Below are positions 22,903 through 31,030 of a stretch of 33,570 bases of DNA, piece after piece. Each line of letters opens with the position of its first letter. The first letter of the stretch is position 1. The notes under the pieces are model-generated. The model ran no database searches. It was not told the DNA's origin and saw nothing but the letters and a program-made list of their open reading frames with translations. The position numbers and the translations under genes are program-made. This DNA is from Planctomycetota bacterium. Lineage in GTDB: Bacteria; Planctomycetota; UBA1135; GCA-002748355. Location of the stretch: positions 1-33,570 of the forward strand of contig JALUUL010000060.1 in assembly GCA_027021385.1 (NCBI GenBank), written 5' to 3'.

Positions 22903-24108
22903 ATGTCCCCCTCGATCCGACTCCCCGCGAAGAACCCCACCGAGGCGGACAAGAAGTCTAAGGCCGACATTCCTCCGCGCGGGACGGACGCAATTCCCGA
23001 CAACGGGAGGGGGCGCGAAGAACGCCGTCTCCACGCGAAGAATTCGTCCTCGAGATGGAGGAGGAAGGTCCGGGTGTCCGGCCGCGAACTCGAAGGATTC
23101 ACCCGGAATCTGCAAACCCAGCTGGCCGCGGGGGTACCGTTGATCCGGGCTCTCGAGGTGGAGATCGACAGGGAGGAACCGGACACGATCAGCGAGGTCG
23201 TCGAGGTCCTGGCCGAACGGATCCGGGGAGGAAGTGCGTTCTCGGAAGCTCTGGAAGAGTTCCCTCTGGTCTTTCCCAAGGTGTATGCGCAGTTGATTCG
23301 GGCGGGAGAGGTTTCAGGGCGTCTCGAAACCCTGCTCGGAGATCTCGGATCCTATCTGACGTGGAGGGAGGATGTCCGTAAGACGATCAAGAAGGCCGTC
23401 AGGTATCCGATCATCGTCGTGACCCTGGCCTTCGCAGTCATCCTCTTCATCCTCGGTTTCGTCTTTCCGAGCTTCGATTCCTTGTTCGTGAAGTTCGGTG
23501 ACGACATCCCCGCCTCCACGAAATTCCTGATGGATGCGGGCAAGTTCATCGCAGCCCATTGGGGCGGGGTCATTCTCGCCTTCCTAGGGATCGCCGGCTG
23601 CCTGGGTCTGGTCTGGAAGACGGGTGCTGGGCGTAATGTCCTGCTCCGGATCGTTGCTCGTTTCCCCGTTTTCGGAGGTGTCTTGAGGGTTCTGGATCTC
23701 GCCCGTTGGACCCGGACGCTCGCGGTGCTGGAGACGGCGGGGATCCCTCTGGTGCAGTCCCTGGAGATCGCCGGGGAGACCCTTGCGGGGGTGGAGATGA
23801 GGGAGGCGGCGGACCTCATCCGCGAGAGGTTGATCGGCGGAGAAACCTTCGCCGCCGCCTTGCAGGCTTCGCCGGAGATGCCTTCGCTCCTTTCGAATCT
23901 CGCTGCCGTCGGAGAGGAGTCCGGGCGTATGGAGAGCGTACTCCAACGCCTGGCGGACCACTACGATGCCGAGGCACGGGAGAAGGTGGACAAGGCGATC
24001 GCGTTGTTCGAACCGATGACGACGATTTTCCTTGGAATCCTCGTCGGAGGAATGGCGGCGATCATCATCTCGACCCTCTACAAGGCCATGACGATGGTGG
24101 GGAGGTGA
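22903..24108 (+). CDS. GspF/PilC-type inner-membrane platform protein
   Basis: The 401-residue platform protein connects the assembly ATPase to the pseudopilus. It has two T2SSF domains, as expected. The first (about 60-180) contains 'FTRNLQTQLAAGVPLIRALE', 'EEFPLVFPKVYAQLIRAGE' and 'GRLETLLGDLGSYL', followed by transmembrane helices 'PIIVVTLAFAVILFILGFVF' and one near 225. The second (about 265-385) contains 'RTLAVLETAGIPLVQSLEIAG', 'PSLLSNLAAVGEESGRME', and a final helix 'TTIFLGILVGGMAAIIIS'. A 60-residue basic, Ser/Lys/Arg-rich N-terminal extension is unusual. GTG 22885, overlapping the preceding stop as GTGA, is an alternative start that would add six residues. Confidence 0.92.
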   Translation: MSPSIRLPAKNPTEADKKSKADIPPRGTDAIPDNGRGREERRLHAKNSSSRWRRKVRVSGRELEGFTRNLQTQLAAGVPLIRALEVEIDREEPDTISEVVEVLAERIRGGSAFSEALEEFPLVFPKVYAQLIRAGEVSGRLETLLGDLGSYLTWREDVRKTIKKAVRYPIIVVTLAFAVILFILGFVFPSFDSLFVKFGDDIPASTKFLMDAGKFIAAHWGGVILAFLGIAGCLGLVWKTGAGRNVLLRIVARFPVFGGVLRVLDLARWTRTLAVLETAGIPLVQSLEIAGETLAGVEMREAADLIRERLIGGETFAAALQASPEMPSLLSNLAAVGEESGRMESVLQRLADHYDAEAREKVDKAIALFEPMTTIFLGILVGGMAAIIISTLYKAMTMVGR

Positions 24109-24110
24109 AC

Positions 24111-24755
24111 TTGGAACGCCGGTGTAGCAAGGGATTCACCCTCATCGAGCTGATCGTCGTTATCGCGGTCATCTCGATTCTCGCTGGCACCCTCATTCCC
24201 CTCGTTTCCGCGACACAACGAGCGAGACACATCGACACCGTTCTTCAAGAGCTGGAGACGATCGCCGACGCCTTGGATTCGTACTACTTCGAGAACGGGA
24301 GCTTTCCCTCCTCGCTGACCGCCTCGGGGTTCTACGGATCTTTTCTTCTGCCGGGCGTCGAAGACGCGAGGATCAAGGACGAGTGGGGCGGGGGATATTA
24401 CAAGGTTTTCGCCTCCAGCGATCCCGACGTGATGACGGTCTACAGCGTCGGGGAGAACGGCCGGGACGACGGAGCCTCCTCGGAAACCTTCAAGGTGGTG
24501 GTCCGGGGGGAGCATCCCGGAAACCGGCGAACGAGAGAGCGGATGAGGATCATCGCTTCCGTGCTTGCGGTCTATCTTTCGGGGGGAGGGATCCTGACGG
24601 GGACGTGGAGCACCGATCGGGCGGCCATGGGGCTTGGTTCCGAATACCAGAAGGACGGTTTCGGAACGGATTTCACATTGAGCGCCTCGACCCTCCTTCT
24701 GAGGAGCGCCGGTGCCGACCGGAGTTTCAACACTTCCGACGATTTGACCTTGTGA
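24111..24755 (+). CDS. Type II secretion/pilus pseudopilin
   Basis: The 214-residue protein starts with a short basic leader (LERRCSKG) cut before FTLIELIVVIAVISILAGTLIP, a textbook prepilin signal with Glu at +5. The globular part has 'YYFENGSFPSSL', 'DEWGGGYYKVFAS', 'VYSVGENGRDDG' and 'GTDFTLSASTLLLRSAGADRS...DDL', the last recalling GspG/GspH-type ends. A perfect GGAGGTGA (24101-24108) with 5-nt spacing favours the TTG start at 24111. GTG 24105, which overlaps the GspF stop, would add only two residues. An extra segment (about 130-170, including 'IIASVLAVYLSGGG') makes it larger than a minimal pseudopilin. It lies within the tight operon. Confidence 0.85.
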   Translation: MERRCSKGFTLIELIVVIAVISILAGTLIPLVSATQRARHIDTVLQELETIADALDSYYFENGSFPSSLTASGFYGSFLLPGVEDARIKDEWGGGYYKVFASSDPDVMTVYSVGENGRDDGASSETFKVVVRGEHPGNRRTRERMRIIASVLAVYLSGGGILTGTWSTDRAAMGLGSEYQKDGFGTDFTLSASTLLLRSAGADRSFNTSDDLTL

Positions 24756-24761
24756 GGCTGC

Positions 24762-26189
24762 ATGACCCTTCGCCTGATTCTCGAACTGGAGGACAACGAA
24801 CTTCACTGCCTTCTCGCCCGCAGGCGGGGAAAACGGCTCAGAATCGAAAAGCACGATCGGATCTCGTTTCGGGAGCTGAAGAACCTGGAAGCGGAGTTGC
24901 GGGGATTCCTTGGGGAGGTTCATGGAGCCAAGCCTGAGGTCTATGTCCTCGTGAGCGACCGGCGGATCGTTCACGGAACGGTCCAAAGGCCGCGGGCTCC
25001 GAAGAGGCATGAACTGACGGAACTCCTGAACGACGAATCCCGTCGAATCGGGATGTATGCGGATGACGAGGACCTTTGCGTCGGTTACAGGGCAAGCAAC
25101 GGTTCGGACGGCTGGAAACTCTCCTTCGTCGTCGCCCCGAAATCAGCGTTGGCCCCCATCCTCGAGATTCTGGGAAAGGTGGGGCTGGATCGAGTCCGGG
25201 TGACTTCGACTGAGGCCGTTCTCGCCGGTGAGCTGTCCGGAGAACAGGAGAAGGATGCCGTCTGCATCCTCGACCTCCGTGAAGGAATCGCGAGGTTGAT
25301 CCTTGCCGTGGATGGAGATGTCTGCACGACCCGGAAAATCAAGGCCCAAGGGGTCTCCGGGGAGGGCGAGGTTGACCCTACAGCATTCCTTCCTCTCGGT
25401 GTCGAGGTTCAACGCTCGATTGAGTATTTCGAGAGGCACGGGGCGCCGCATCCGGGATCCGTCCTTCTGACCGGGGAAGTGTACGGTTTGTTGAAGGAGA
25501 CTTCTCTGTTGAAGGAAGCGATGGGTTTCGAGTGTCGGGGAGCCTCCCACGTGGTGGAAGACGCCTGTGAGGGTGTTTCCCTGGATTTCCATCACTTCGC
25601 GCCGATGTTGATGCTCGCCTACGGAGGAAGGAGGAGTCGAGTTCCTTTCCTTCTCGAATCGGGGGAAGGACCCACCAAGGCCGTTCGGAACCTGGTGTTG
25701 CAGGGGGGCGGCATCGCGGCGATGGCGGCGGGACTCTTCTTCGCCTGGAGCGGACTCGAGGGGGAGGGTGGTGGCTCTCTGGCGGAAGGAAGAAGGCTCG
25801 AAGAAAGGATCTCGGCGCTGAGGGGACACCTGAGGATCCTCGAAGAGGAGCGCAAGGTCCCCGATATCGTCGAGGATAGGAGAGTCCTTCTCGGATATCT
25901 TCTGAAGGACAGGATTCCCGTTTCCAGGATCTTCGCGGTTCTGGCGAACGAGAGACCCGAGGAGATCAAGCTCACCGCCCTTACTTGGGATCGGGGTGAG
26001 TTGCGGGTCCGGGGGGTCATCGACAGCCCGGGAGAACTTGCCGCGGTGAAGGCTTTCAGCCTTCTCGACGAGGTGCTCACAAACCTGCCCCTGACCGAAC
26101 ACGGGGGAGGATCACTCCGAGCCGGGAAGGACGGGAAGCGCGGGGTGCCGTTCGAATACAAGCTCCGTTTCCGGGGAGGTGGGAAGTGA
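24762..26189 (+). CDS. PilM-PilN-like fusion (GspL-type) assembly protein
   Basis: The 475-residue protein has a cytoplasmic N-terminal part of about 300 residues of PilM/GspL-like actin fold ('VYVLVSDRRIVHGTVQRP', 'LDRVRVTSTEAVLAG', 'CILDLREGIARLILAVDGD', 'GVEVQRSIEYFE', 'SVLLTGEVYGLL'). A single transmembrane helix follows at about 311-332 (LVLQGGGIAAMAAGLFFAW). A coiled coil ('EGRRLEERISALRGHLRILEEERK') and a ferredoxin-like PilN-type domain (about 380-470, 'IKLTALTWDRGELRVRGVI') complete it. In type IV pili these are usually two proteins, PilM and PilN. GspL of type II secretion has the same single-chain order, so the call is a GspL-type or fused PilMN protein. ATG 24762 lies 6 bp after the pseudopilin stop. 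Confidence 0.85.
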   Translation: MTLRLILELEDNELHCLLARRRGKRLRIEKHDRISFRELKNLEAELRGFLGEVHGAKPEVYVLVSDRRIVHGTVQRPRAPKRHELTELLNDESRRIGMYADDEDLCVGYRASNGSDGWKLSFVVAPKSALAPILEILGKVGLDRVRVTSTEAVLAGELSGEQEKDAVCILDLREGIARLILAVDGDVCTTRKIKAQGVSGEGEVDPTAFLPLGVEVQRSIEYFERHGAPHPGSVLLTGEVYGLLKETSLLKEAMGFECRGASHVVEDACEGVSLDFHHFAPMLMLAYGGRRSRVPFLLESGEGPTKAVRNLVLQGGGIAAMAAGLFFAWSGLEGEGGGSLAEGRRLEERISALRGHLRILEEERKVPDIVEDRRVLLGYLLKDRIPVSRIFAVLANERPEEIKLTALTWDRGELRVRGVIDSPGELAAVKAFSLLDEVLTNLPLTEHGGGSLRAGKDGKRGVPFEYKLRFRGGGK

Positions 26190-26743
26190 AGAGTTTCCCG
26201 GTAAAGAGGCGAGTCGTGCTTCCCGTCCTCGGCCTGGTCTTGTTCATAGGCGGACTCCTGTTTCGTTCGTACATGAAGGAGAAGTCCGGGGTTCCGGCCC
26301 TGAAAGCGGAGATCCGGGAACTCACGAGGAGGATACGCTTGGAGAAGGAGGCGCCTCCCGTCGCCTCCGACGAGAACGCAGACCTCCTTCCGACCTCGCT
26401 CAGTCTTTCCAGGTTACTTTCGAAGGTCCAGACAGCCGCCGCCGAGGCGGACCTGGATTCCGTTTCTTTCGATACCCGGGATTCCGAGGCCGTGTCTCCA
26501 ACCCCTGGAGGAATCGGGGCGGGTGCGAAAGCGGAAATCAGGGCGAGGGCTCTCCTTTGTGAGGTGGAGCTCGCAGGGAGTTTCGCCTCGGTCATCAAGT
26601 TCCTGGGCCTGCTGGAGACCGGCAGTCCCCTGATCACGATCCAAAGCCTTGCGCTGCGCCCGAAGAAGGGGAAGGTCGGCGGGACTGTGGTGCTCGTGGG
26701 CTGGTGGTATCCGGGCCGTGAGCGGGAGGTTCGGAATGGCTAG
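26186..26743 (+). CDS. PilO/GspM-like inner-membrane protein
   Basis: The 185-residue bitopic protein has a basic N-terminus, a transmembrane helix at about 9-26 (VVLPVLGLVLFIGGLLF), a short heptad-rich segment (about 33-55, 'LKAEIRELTRRIRLEKEA') and a C-terminal ferredoxin-like domain with 'RALLCEVELAGSFASVIKFL', the PilO pattern in which a helix follows 'v.GsY..v..Fl'. It would pair with the PilN-like domain of the gene before it. GTG 26186 overlaps the preceding stop (GTGA), and GGAGG at 26175-26179 with 6-nt spacing fixes it. A Pro/Gly/Ala spacer sits near 108-115. Confidence 0.8.
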   Translation: MKSFPVKRRVVLPVLGLVLFIGGLLFRSYMKEKSGVPALKAEIRELTRRIRLEKEAPPVASDENADLLPTSLSLSRLLSKVQTAAAEADLDSVSFDTRDSEAVSPTPGGIGAGAKAEIRARALLCEVELAGSFASVIKFLGLLETGSPLITIQSLALRPKKGKVGGTVVLVGWWYPGREREVRNG

Positions 26744-27260
26744 GCGGGGGGGATCCGGGCGGTTGGCTGCGAATCCCTTGATCGCCGGAATCCTTGTGGG
26801 CGCCGCGGTCCTCGTGAACGCTCCCTACATCGCGGGGTGGTTCAGTCGGGGAAGTCTTCGTCAAATCCCTTTCATTTCGGATTCCACACCTCCCGTGGCC
26901 GCCGAAAGGCGGGCGCCTCCGACTCCTGCGGGGATCATGAGCCTCTTTCCGGTCGGACTCGAGGAGGAGATCGAGGACCCTTTCCTTCATGAAGAGGAGC
27001 AAGGCTCCAAGATCCCGAGGACCGAGGTGGGATCCCGCCCCCCTGAGGGGAGGGACGAACTTCCCCTGCAGATGATCATGAAGGCCGGGCGGATCCGGCG
27101 AGCGGTGATCGCGGGAAGGATCGTCCGGGAAGGGGCTTCGATCGGCGGTTATGTCGTCGAACGAATCGAGGAGGATCGGGTAGTGCTCCGCCGAGAAGGA
27201 GGAGACGGAGAGGAGAACGTTCTGCTTCTCGGGGGAGCGGAGGCGCGGCCGAAGAGATGA
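26736..27260 (+). CDS. PilP/GspC-like periplasmic linker protein
   Basis: The 174-residue protein has an N-terminal transmembrane helix (about 12-34, NPLIAGILVGAAVLVNAPYIAGW), a Pro/Glu-rich linker, and a C-terminal domain (about 110-168) with 'RRAVIAGRIVREGASIGGYVVERIEEDRVVL'. That is the 'a.i.g.iv..G..i.gy.V..I..d.V.L' pattern of GspC HR and PilP domains, which dock to the secretin. GGGAGG at 26724-26729 with 6-nt spacing supports ATG 26736, which overlaps the preceding stop by 8 bp. The ATGA overlap with the secretin gene fits a direct secretin contact. GspC or PilP cannot be separated on this evidence. Confidence 0.78.
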   Translation: MARRGGSGRLAANPLIAGILVGAAVLVNAPYIAGWFSRGSLRQIPFISDSTPPVAAERRAPPTPAGIMSLFPVGLEEEIEDPFLHEEEQGSKIPRTEVGSRPPEGRDELPLQMIMKAGRIRRAVIAGRIVREGASIGGYVVERIEEDRVVLRREGGDGEENVLLLGGAEARPKR

Positions 27261-29542
27261 AGGACGGAAACATGAGGATCCACAGGTTCGTGAGCCGGCG
27301 GCGGGGATGGAGGGTTCTCCGCCTGTCGTCGATTCCGCTCTGTCTCGCCTTTCTCCTTCCCTCCTGCTCGGGAGACGCCTCGACGGAGGCCAGGAGGGAG
27401 TCCCTGGACAGGAGGATCGCCCTGGAGAATCGGGCCCGCCTCGAGGAGTTCGGCGGACTCGGAGTGGCCCTCATGCCCGGGGCGGGTTCCGGGACCCCGA
27501 AATCGGGGACCAGGGTGGAGGCCCTCTCTTCGAAGAGCGCCGATCTCCGCGATGTCCTGATGACTCTCTTCCAGGGTTCGGAGATCAATCTCCTAATCGA
27601 CGACGGGGTCGCGAAGAAGGCGAGTTTCGACATCAAGGAATCGACCCTGGAGCAGGCCTTCCTGTCCCTGCTCGAGGTCTACGATCTCTCCTATCGTTGG
27701 GACGGGTCCTTCTTGAGGATCGTTCCGAAGGAACAGCGGATCTTCGACGTGGATTTCCCCTCGGAACAGTTCGCGCGCAGCACGGGGCTGGACGAGGAGG
27801 AGTCGGGAACCACGTCGCAGGTCAATCAGCAAAGCATCTCGCAGAGCGGCGGAACGAATGCGGTCTCCGGGGATTTCTGGAGTGCGCTTCGGAACGATCT
27901 CACCGACATGATGGAGGGGGTCGAGGACGGGAAGGTCCTCATCAACCGGCGTCTGGGGACTGTTTCGGTGGAAGGCCCCCCGAGCGTCGTTCGTAGGGTC
28001 GAAGCCTATCTCCGTGCGGTGCGCCGGAGGTCGATGCAGCAGGTCTCGATCGAGGCCAGGATCCTCGAGGTCAAGTTGAATCGGGAGTTCAAGGCGGGGG
28101 TCGATTACTCCCTTCTACCCGGCTTCCTGAACTCGAGGGACCCGATCGCGAATCGGAGTGGAACCCTGACCGGGGGAGCCGTCATCGCGCAGTCGACTTC
28201 CACCGGGGCGGAGTCCCTGAAGGTCGGGTTCCTGAACGCGGGGCAATTCTCGATCTTCATCGACGCCCTGCAGAGCCAGGGGCAGGTGCGTGTGCTGTCG
28301 AGCCCGAGGGTTTCGACCCTGAACAACGTGCCGGCGATCATTCGGGTTGTGGAACAGGTCCCCGTCATTGAGCGGGAAATCATCGACAATACGACATCGA
28401 GCAGGACACAGTTCAACGTCCGCTTCGAGGATGCGGGGGTCGCCGTCTCCGTGACGCCCCAGATCGGCGAGGACGGAGTCATCACCGCCGTCGTGCGGCC
28501 TTCGATCATCGAGGTCTCGGGATTCGTATCGACTCCCGACAAGTTGATCACCGAGCCGATCCTCAACACGCGCACCCTCACGACGACCCTCAGGATCCCC
28601 GATGGGACCCCCGTCGTGCTGGGGGGGTTGAGGGCGAAGCGGAAGACCGAGGATGTGACGGGGATCCCCCTCCTGGCCGACCTTCCCGGTTTGGGCGCCC
28701 TGTTCCGTTCGACCGTGCAGAGATCGGAGGACACCGAACTCGTCATCGTCCTCTTCCCGAGGATCCTGTCGTCCTCCTGGGAGGCGGAGCACCTGGGAAG
28801 GAGCCTCGACCGCGTGCTGCGGTTGCGAAGGCCTTTCAGGTTCGGCACCGCGCTCGAGAAGGAGGACGAGGGGGAATGGGTCGAGCCTCTGCTCGGCGGG
28901 AAGGCCCGTTCACGCGGTTTGAGAGCGGACCGCTTGGGGGGAACGAAGAAGTCTCCGCACGCCGTCGGACTGAGCCGCACCGGTCTCTCCGATCTCGCGT
29001 TGAAGCGGGCGCACCGGCATCTCGCCGCCGGAGACGCGACGCAGGCGCGCCGAGAGATCCTGGAGGCGATCTCCCTCGACCCGGAGAAGGCCGAGGCCTG
29101 GCTCCTGAAGGGGGTCCAGGACATGGAGCAGGGGCGGGCCGCCGCGGCGGAGGACGCCTTCCGGCGGGTCCTCGAACTGGATTCCGGGAACCTCCACGCC
29201 TCGGTGAACCTGGGCCTCTTGCAGCTCCGGGCGGGGAACGCGCTGGGCGCGGAGCATGTCTTCCGCTCCGTGCTCGAAGGGGCGGAGATCCCGGAGGTCC
29301 GCAACGACCTGGGAATCGCCCTTCTCCGGCAGGACCGCCTGGAAGAGGCGCGGCAAGCCTTCGTCGAGGCTCTTACGAAGCGACCGGACCTGGTCGAGGC
29401 GCATGGAAATCTCGCGGTCTGTGCGTTCCGGCTCGGCGACCTCGAGGGGGCGAGGAAGGCCTACCGCGAGTTCCTGATGGCCGGAGGCGATCCGGGAGAT
29501 CCGCGCCTTCTGCCCCTTCGGGAATCCCTGACGGATTCCTGA
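27257..29542 (+). CDS. Secretin (GspD/PilQ/MshL type) fused to C-terminal TPR repeats
   Basis: The 761-residue lipoprotein would form the outer-membrane gate. It has a lipobox (LAFLLPSC, Cys37), an N0/STN-like domain at about 95-165 ('ADLRDVLMTLFQGSEINLLID', 'LSYRWDGSFLRIVPKE'), a Ser/Gln-rich linker (about 178-205), an N-domain with 'GTVSVEGPPSVVRRVEAYL', and the secretin core at about 260-500 ('VSIEARILEVKLNREFKAGVDY', 'VRVLSSPRVSTLNN', 'GTPVVLGGL', 'IPLLADLPGLGALF', 'TELVIVLFPRIL'). The last 180 residues (about 580-755) hold four to five TPR-type helical repeats. Secretins normally end soon after the core, so this fusion is unusual and could replace a separate TPR pilotin or MshN-like protein. 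ATG 27272 is an alternative start. Confidence 0.9.
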   Translation: MKDGNMRIHRFVSRRRGWRVLRLSSIPLCLAFLLPSCSGDASTEARRESLDRRIALENRARLEEFGGLGVALMPGAGSGTPKSGTRVEALSSKSADLRDVLMTLFQGSEINLLIDDGVAKKASFDIKESTLEQAFLSLLEVYDLSYRWDGSFLRIVPKEQRIFDVDFPSEQFARSTGLDEEESGTTSQVNQQSISQSGGTNAVSGDFWSALRNDLTDMMEGVEDGKVLINRRLGTVSVEGPPSVVRRVEAYLRAVRRRSMQQVSIEARILEVKLNREFKAGVDYSLLPGFLNSRDPIANRSGTLTGGAVIAQSTSTGAESLKVGFLNAGQFSIFIDALQSQGQVRVLSSPRVSTLNNVPAIIRVVEQVPVIEREIIDNTTSSRTQFNVRFEDAGVAVSVTPQIGEDGVITAVVRPSIIEVSGFVSTPDKLITEPILNTRTLTTTLRIPDGTPVVLGGLRAKRKTEDVTGIPLLADLPGLGALFRSTVQRSEDTELVIVLFPRILSSSWEAEHLGRSLDRVLRLRRPFRFGTALEKEDEGEWVEPLLGGKARSRGLRADRLGGTKKSPHAVGLSRTGLSDLALKRAHRHLAAGDATQARREILEAISLDPEKAEAWLLKGVQDMEQGRAAAAEDAFRRVLELDSGNLHASVNLGLLQLRAGNALGAEHVFRSVLEGAEIPEVRNDLGIALLRQDRLEEARQAFVEALTKRPDLVEAHGNLAVCAFRLGDLEGARKAYREFLMAGGDPGDPRLLPLRESLTDS

Positions 29543-29568
29543 TTCTCCTCGCCGCTCGTCGACATCAC

Positions 29569-29580
29569 CGACGATCGTCG
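29569..29580. repeat. 12-bp perfect palindrome between convergent genes
   Basis: CGACGATCGTCG lies in the 159-bp gap between the secretin gene and the convergent membrane-protein gene. It may be a protein-binding site or part of a weak terminator. No T run is present. Confidence 0.3.
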
Positions 29581-29701
29581 AGGTTACGCAACAGCTCCTG
29601 CCGTACGACCCCTACTCGCCGGCGACCTCTTTCGGATCGAGGGCGCAGTGCTGCAGCCAATCCGGGATCGGGGGCGGGAACGGCCCCCGGGAAGGGTGGT
29701 C

Positions 29702-30403
29702 TCAGTGCTCGCTTAAGGCTTTCTCGAGGGCTTCCTGAAGGATCCCCGAACCGTTCTGCCGGTGCAGCGCCTTGAGGACCTGCCTGGCTCCGGCGTAGCG
29801 CCGATTGGCGCCGAGGGCGCGGATCACCTTGAGCCGGAAGGACAGGTCTCCGTGGAACCTGGTGTGGAAGGCTTCTTCGAGCGCGAAGGGATCCAGGCTC
29901 TCGCTCGGATACTTCGTTGCGATCTCGAGAGTTCCTTCGACGACCTTCCTGTCGGGATGATCGGTCAGAACCTCCCGAATCTCCTGGTAGGCGTATTCTC
30001 TCGAAAAGGGGTTCTTCACCAGGTTCTCGAGGGCGGCGAGTTTCTGTTCCACCGTCGTGTTCGGATCGAGGAAGGCCGTCTCCCACTCGTGGATGCGTAC
30101 CGCGGTTGCTCGATCGAGGTCCCCGAGGCGGACCGGAGTCGGGGTCTTTCCACTTCCCCGGGCGGCTTCGGACCCAGGCCGAGAGCGGGCAGGGGGGGAG
30201 GCCTGCAGAGGTGCTGTTTCCGCGCTCAGGTCTCGGGCATTCCCGCCGCCGACCCCTTCCCGCGGAAGGCCGGAGGCTTCGGGCGAAGCTTCGGTTCCTG
30301 GACGGGTGATCCACCAGATCCCCATCCCGGCGAGAAGGACCGCGGCAAGGAGCAAGGCCGTCGAGGCCCTGCCGCGTTCGGCCGGTCGAAATAAATCCGT
30401 CAT
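29702..30403 (-). CDS. Single-pass membrane protein with helical C-terminal domain
   Basis: I do not recognise this 233-residue protein. It has an N-terminal transmembrane helix at about 13-31 (STALLLAAVLLAGMGIWWI), a disordered Ser/Pro/Gly/Ala-rich linker (about 35-95), and a C-terminal alpha-helical domain of about 135 residues that looks like HEAT-type repeats: 'TVEQKLAALENLVKN', 'REIREVL'-like, 'DRKVVEGTLEIATK' and 'SFRLKVIRALG'. Such domains usually bind proteins. ATG 30403 has AAGG 5 nt upstream. ATG 30415 and a longer frame to 30526 exist, but the longer version adds a Pro/Arg-rich tail with no signal. It converges on the pilus/secretion operon, and a role in that machine is possible but not shown. 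Confidence 0.65.
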   Translation of the reverse strand: MTDLFRPAERGRASTALLLAAVLLAGMGIWWITRPGTEASPEASGLPREGVGGGNARDLSAETAPLQASPPARSRPGSEAARGSGKTPTPVRLGDLDRATAVRIHEWETAFLDPNTTVEQKLAALENLVKNPFSREYAYQEIREVLTDHPDRKVVEGTLEIATKYPSESLDPFALEEAFHTRFHGDLSFRLKVIRALGANRRYAGARQVLKALHRQNGSGILQEALEKALSEH

Positions 30404-30599
30404 GGCGGCCTTCATTGCTGGGTTCGGGAACTCTCCAGATTTTCCTGGGCGGCCGAAGGGCCGAACTTCCGGTCGAGGCGAGCCGTAATCGATGAGAGAT
30501 CCCGAGGATAACCGGATCCTCCGCAAGGGACAGGGGGTGGGGATGAGGTCGGGGGAGTCGGGGGGAGCCGAAGCGGGGACAACTCCCAGGTGGGATCGC

Positions 30600-30811
30600 C
30601 CCGCCGGGTATTCTCGTGACGTTCTCGAATCGGTTCCTCTTCTCTCTATTCTGAAAGAGGTTCACCCGTCTAGAGGATCATTCCGCGTTCCGATCCTCAA
30701 GGCTTCGACCTGGACCGTACCGGTTCCACCAGCGTCCGGCGTGGCGAAGGCTAAAATGCGAACTACTTCGCGTACTACGCGACGACCGGCTGGATCATCA
30801 TCGGGACTTGA
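30600..30811 (+). pseudogene. Decayed copy of the ELWxTDGT-repeat gene: 5' end joined to a 3' end
   Basis: From about 30611 the sequence aligns with the region from about 31131 before and into the ELWxTDGT gene: the TTCTCGTGA/TTTCGTGA segment, then TTCTGAAAGAGGT against TTCTGGGAGAGGT (ribosome-binding site), then ATTCCGCGTTCCGATCCTC against ATTCCGCATCCCTATCCTC. The frame reads FRVPILKASTWTV where the intact gene has FRIPILEVSAWIV. The ATG is lost. After about 30760 a different frame reads NYFAYYATTGWIIIGT and stops at 30811 with typical codon use, like the true C-terminus of a secreted protein. A strong hairpin follows 42 bp later. The simplest reading is a paralogue reduced by internal deletion and point decay. 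Confidence 0.6.
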
Positions 30812-30852
30812 GTCCAGCCGTTTCCCAGCTCCGGGTTTCCCGGCGCCCCGTG

Positions 30853-30887
30853 CCGGGGGCGCGTCCTTTTAGAAGGCGCGCCCCCGG
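30853..30887 (+). terminator. Very stable GC-rich hairpin
   Basis: CCGGGGGCGCG (30853-30863) pairs perfectly with CGCGCCCCCGG (30877-30887). Inside, CCTT (30865-30868) pairs with AAGG (30873-30876) around a TTAG loop, with one bulged T. No T run follows. It sits just after the stop of the decayed gene and is probably that gene's former terminator. Confidence 0.6.
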
Positions 30888-30991
30888 AAACACCCAAGAG
30901 CCTTTCGGTTCAGGAAGTCCCTCAAGAGGAACTTTCTGGAACCGGGCGGAGTCGCTGGTGTTCCCGCGGGACGTGAAGGGAGGATCCCCTT

Positions 30992-31030
30992 ATGAGACGG
31001 TCCTGTGGGGATTGTGGGAGTAGGCAGTGA
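30992..31030 (+). CDS. Possible 12-residue leader peptide
   Basis: ATG 30992 is preceded by GGGAGG (30978-30983) with 8-nt spacing and encodes MRRSCGDCGSRQ before a TGA. The good ribosome-binding site and the position 150 bp before the ELWxTDGT gene could indicate a leader peptide. The small hairpin at 31040-31058 directly follows. Such short frames also occur by chance, so this is a weak call. Confidence 0.2.
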   Translation: MRRSCGDCGSRQ

